The notes under the pieces: model-generated
Seen by the model: only the letters and a program-made list of their open reading frames with translations
The model's database searches: none
Told to the model about the DNA's origin: nothing
Program-made: the position numbers and the translations under genes
Shown: piece after piece, positions 62,096 through 64,000 of the stretch
Numbering within the stretch: position 1 is the stretch's first letter
Layout: each line of letters opens with the position of its first letter
Assembly: GCF_003857055.1 (NCBI RefSeq)
Contig: NZ_QGSZ01000233.1
Location: forward strand, 1 to 64,000
Reading direction: 5' to 3'
Origin: Micromonospora inaquosa
Lineage (GTDB): Bacteria > Actinomycetota > Actinomycetes > Mycobacteriales > Micromonosporaceae
DNA: 64,000 nt

Positions 62096-63241
62096 TCAAA
62101 GGTCACCGAAAGCCCTCCGGACCAGGTGATTCGCGTCTTCCTGAGCCAGGCCAGAGGCGACCAGAAGGTCACTGACGGTCGTCCGGACCTGTGCCACCAC
62201 CACCGCACCGGAGAAGCCGACGCCGTCCCGATAGGCCTGCCCGGCCGTCCGGACCGCCCGCAGCGCCTCCTCGCGCGCCCGATCCGGCTCAGTACCCGCG
62301 GCGAACTGCCGCTTGAGCAGTCGGACGGTCTGAGCGAGATCCGCCACCGCCGTCGGCAGCGACTCCGGCACCGGCTCGCCGTCCTCGATGAGCGTCACCG
62401 CACGTCGGATCAGGGTGCCGCTGTTGCGCGTGGCCCGGTCGATCGGCTCCGCCGCCTGGGCGTAACGGCCCACCGGCCCGTGCCGGTGGCGCCAGTACAC
62501 CGGCGACAGGGTGCTCGCCTCCTGGGCGCCCTGGGTCGCCTCGACGAACGCCTTCAATCGGCCCGCGCTCTGCCGCAGCTCACCTCGGGCGGTACGGGCC
62601 TGCACGGCGTCCCTCGTGGCCAGGGCCTCGGCGGTGGCCTCAAGCTGGGACGCGAGGAGATCCATCGCCGGCCGCGCTGCCCGGTTGAGCACCCGCAGCG
62701 GGTTCAGCGGCAGCAACACGGCGGTGACCAGCAGCGCCACCCCTCCCCCGACCAGCGCGTCCACGAACCGGGGGATTTCCAGGTCCCGGACGGTCGGACT
62801 GAGCGTGGCGATGAGCACCGCCGTCGCCCCGGCCTGGATCACCACCGCCGCGCTGCCCGCCAGGAAGAGCGCGACGACGATCGCCAGCACGACGACCAGG
62901 GCGAGCTGCCACCACCCGGTGCCGATCACCAGGAGCAGCAGGTCACCGATCAGCACCCCGACGGTGACCCCGATGATCAGCTCGATGGTGCGACGCAGAC
63001 GCTGGCCGACGGACGCGGCGAGCGTCGAGACAGCGGAGATCGGCGCGAAGACCGGCTGCGACACGTGCAGCAGCGAGTGCGCCACGAACCAGGACAACGC
63101 CGCGGCCAGGCCGGCCTGTAGTGCGAGGCCGCCGATGGTCCGGACCCGACGGATCCGGTCGTGCAGGGTGGCCACCAGCCGGTCCCAGCGGGGCACGGTC
63201 GTGGGGCCCGCGTCCGCTCCGCGCCGACCGGCAGCGACCAT
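62096..63241 (-). CDS. FUSC-family (aromatic-acid-exporter-like) membrane protein
   Basis: The 381-aa protein has a basic N terminus, about six helices in two groups (about 35-185; GLAAALSWFVAHSLLHVSQP, FAPISAVSTLAASVG and VGVLIGDLLLLVIG) and a cytosolic helical C-terminal half (about 190-380) rich in Ala, Arg and Glu. This is the pattern of FUSC/ArAE proteins, which export organic acids or stabilise membranes. A second membrane repeat found in full-length relatives is absent. It is upstream of the HicB-like gene on the same strand, with a 92-bp gap, so cotranscription is possible but unproven. The start is ATG 63241. Confidence 0.75.
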   Translation of the reverse strand: MVAAGRRGADAGPTTVPRWDRLVATLHDRIRRVRTIGGLALQAGLAAALSWFVAHSLLHVSQPVFAPISAVSTLAASVGQRLRRTIELIIGVTVGVLIGDLLLLVIGTGWWQLALVVVLAIVVALFLAGSAAVVIQAGATAVLIATLSPTVRDLEIPRFVDALVGGGVALLVTAVLLPLNPLRVLNRAARPAMDLLASQLEATAEALATRDAVQARTARGELRQSAGRLKAFVEATQGAQEASTLSPVYWRHRHGPVGRYAQAAEPIDRATRNSGTLIRRAVTLIEDGEPVPESLPTAVADLAQTVRLLKRQFAAGTEPDRAREEALRAVRTAGQAYRDGVGFSGAVVVAQVRTTVSDLLVASGLAQEDANHLVRRAFGDL

Positions 63242-63482
63242 GGCCGCACCTACCCCGGCACGCCCGGATCAATCCTCGCCGGCATGGGCCCGCCATCCTC
63301 AAGGTGACCGCCGGTGGGGCCCTGCCCGGGTGGTAGCGCCCCGGCCGGCTGAGGTTGAGCGGGTCCAGTTCGGGTAGAACCCGCTCTGCCGTCGGCGCGG
63401 GCGGCGCCCCGGCGCATCGAGGCCGGGTTGCGGGACAAGGGCTACGAGACGCCTCGGGGGGACGTCGGATGGATCAGCGCGG

Positions 63483-64000
63483 TTGAGCGGGCCGGACAGC
63501 TCCGGTGGCGTCGTGGAGCTACGGGTGCACGGAGTCTCCGGTGCGAGCGCCGCACAGGTACTAGACCTGCAACAGACCGGGCAGGTCGCCGGTGACCGCA
63601 GTGGCGGGTTCTACCGGCCGCGCCCCCGGTGCTCGGACAGCGGCGTGCCGGGGGTGACGCTGGAGGCGTACCGCTGGGGTGACCTGCCCTCCGGCACCGT
63701 GGCCCGCACCCTGGCGGTGGTGTTCCTGCTCCCCTTCATGCTGGTCAACGTCGCGATCTGGATGCGCCCGGCGAGCCCCGGGTCCGCGGCGACGGTCAAG
63801 TCCCTGTGCCGGGTCCTGGGGCTCACGCTCACCGTGCTGTACGTGCTCGCCATCGCCGGTGTCGCCCTGGATCTCGTCGGATGGAAGTGCCTGGCCTCGG
63901 CGGACTGCCTCGCCGGACGCAGCTGGTTGTCCTGGTTGGGTGGGCGGACGATCGGGCTGCGGCTGGCGGTGCTCGCGCTGGTCCCGGCCGCCGCGATCGG
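63483..64000 (+). CDS. Large membrane protein, 5' part only (runs off right edge)
   Basis: An open frame continues to the window end. It contains VELRVHGVSGASAAQVLDLQ, GFYRPRPRCSDSGVPGVTLE and AYRWGDLPSGTVAR, then hydrophobic helices (about 75-95, 112-135 and 155-172). This pattern is shared by large actinobacterial membrane proteins of unknown function whose soluble N terminus starts with a VELRVHGVSG stretch. The start is uncertain: TTG 63483 or GTG 63513, both with weak ribosome sites. Only about 170 residues are visible. It is divergent from the FUSC-like gene. Confidence 0.65.
   Translation, partial: MSGPDSSGGVVELRVHGVSGASAAQVLDLQQTGQVAGDRSGGFYRPRPRCSDSGVPGVTLEAYRWGDLPSGTVARTLAVVFLLPFMLVNVAIWMRPASPGSAATVKSLCRVLGLTLTVLYVLAIAGVALDLVGWKCLASADCLAGRSWLSWLGGRTIGLRLAVLALVPAAAI

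Noticed and set aside
63303..63482. A coding-like stretch reading IEAGLRDKGYETPRG before the last gene
   Set aside because: It has no start, no ribosome site and no family resemblance; it could be a remnant but the evidence is too thin to annotate.

Overview
The window is very GC-rich (about 70% or more), has strong GC bias at third codon positions, many GTG starts, lipoprotein sugar-binding proteins and typical actinobacterial families (ROK and YtrA-type GntR regulators, DUF4331, DUF2188, DUF4097, LacI operators of the AGCGCT type). Together with the intergenic palindromes at 1626 and 39043, this points to a soil or plant-associated filamentous actinomycete, most likely Micromonosporaceae (Micromonospora or a close relative). 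The genus is inferred, not proven. No rRNA, tRNA, CRISPR array, insertion sequence or phage gene was recognised.

Region 1-15.7 kb is mixed housekeeping and small genes: a small GntR-type regulator with short neighbours, an NYN/LOTUS-type putative RNA-binding protein, a secreted beta-helix protein resembling GH87 alpha-1,3-glucanases, a maltokinase-cap-like protein next to an odd SRPBCC-transmembrane-CBM2 fusion, a nitronate monooxygenase, an Nramp metal transporter, a YtrA-type GntR/ABC operon with a perfect operator palindrome, and an AlkX/YcaQ-like winged-helix protein.

Region 15.7-21.2 kb is a monosaccharide ABC importer operon (ATPase, permease, binding lipoprotein) followed by a strong terminator and a ROK regulator, resembling the xylFGH/rok7B7 locus of Streptomyces. 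Region 21.7-28.1 kb holds a zinc alcohol dehydrogenase divergent from a TetR regulator and hydrolase, then an ABCG-like half transporter overlapping a class V aminotransferase. Region 28.4-38.5 kb has a secreted GH16 laminarinase-like enzyme with its own LacI-type operator, a DUF4331 protein, M23 peptidases, a rifampin-phosphotransferase/PEP-synthase-like enzyme with a frameshifted membrane protein and a TetR regulator, and a pair of secreted peptidoglycan hydrolases.

Region 39.2-58.6 kb is the main system: an L-arabinose/arabinan utilisation island. It contains a ChvE/MmsAB-type importer, a GH27 enzyme, a LacI repressor, a GH43 enzyme, and one long operon araB-araD-ytfQ-ytfR-ytfT-yjfF-araA. 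Copies of one 14-bp operator (TGTTAnCGnTAACA type) lie in front of each transcription unit, several of them inside TTGACN-type promoters, so the LacI protein at 45454-46461 is probably the regulon repressor. Secreted GH43 and GH27 enzymes would release sugars, two importers would take them up, and AraA, AraB and AraD would convert L-arabinose to D-xylulose 5-phosphate.

Region 58.7-64 kb has an operon of HicB-like protein, DUF4097 protein and DrrAB-like exporter, an FUSC-like membrane protein, and the start of a large membrane protein that runs off the right end.
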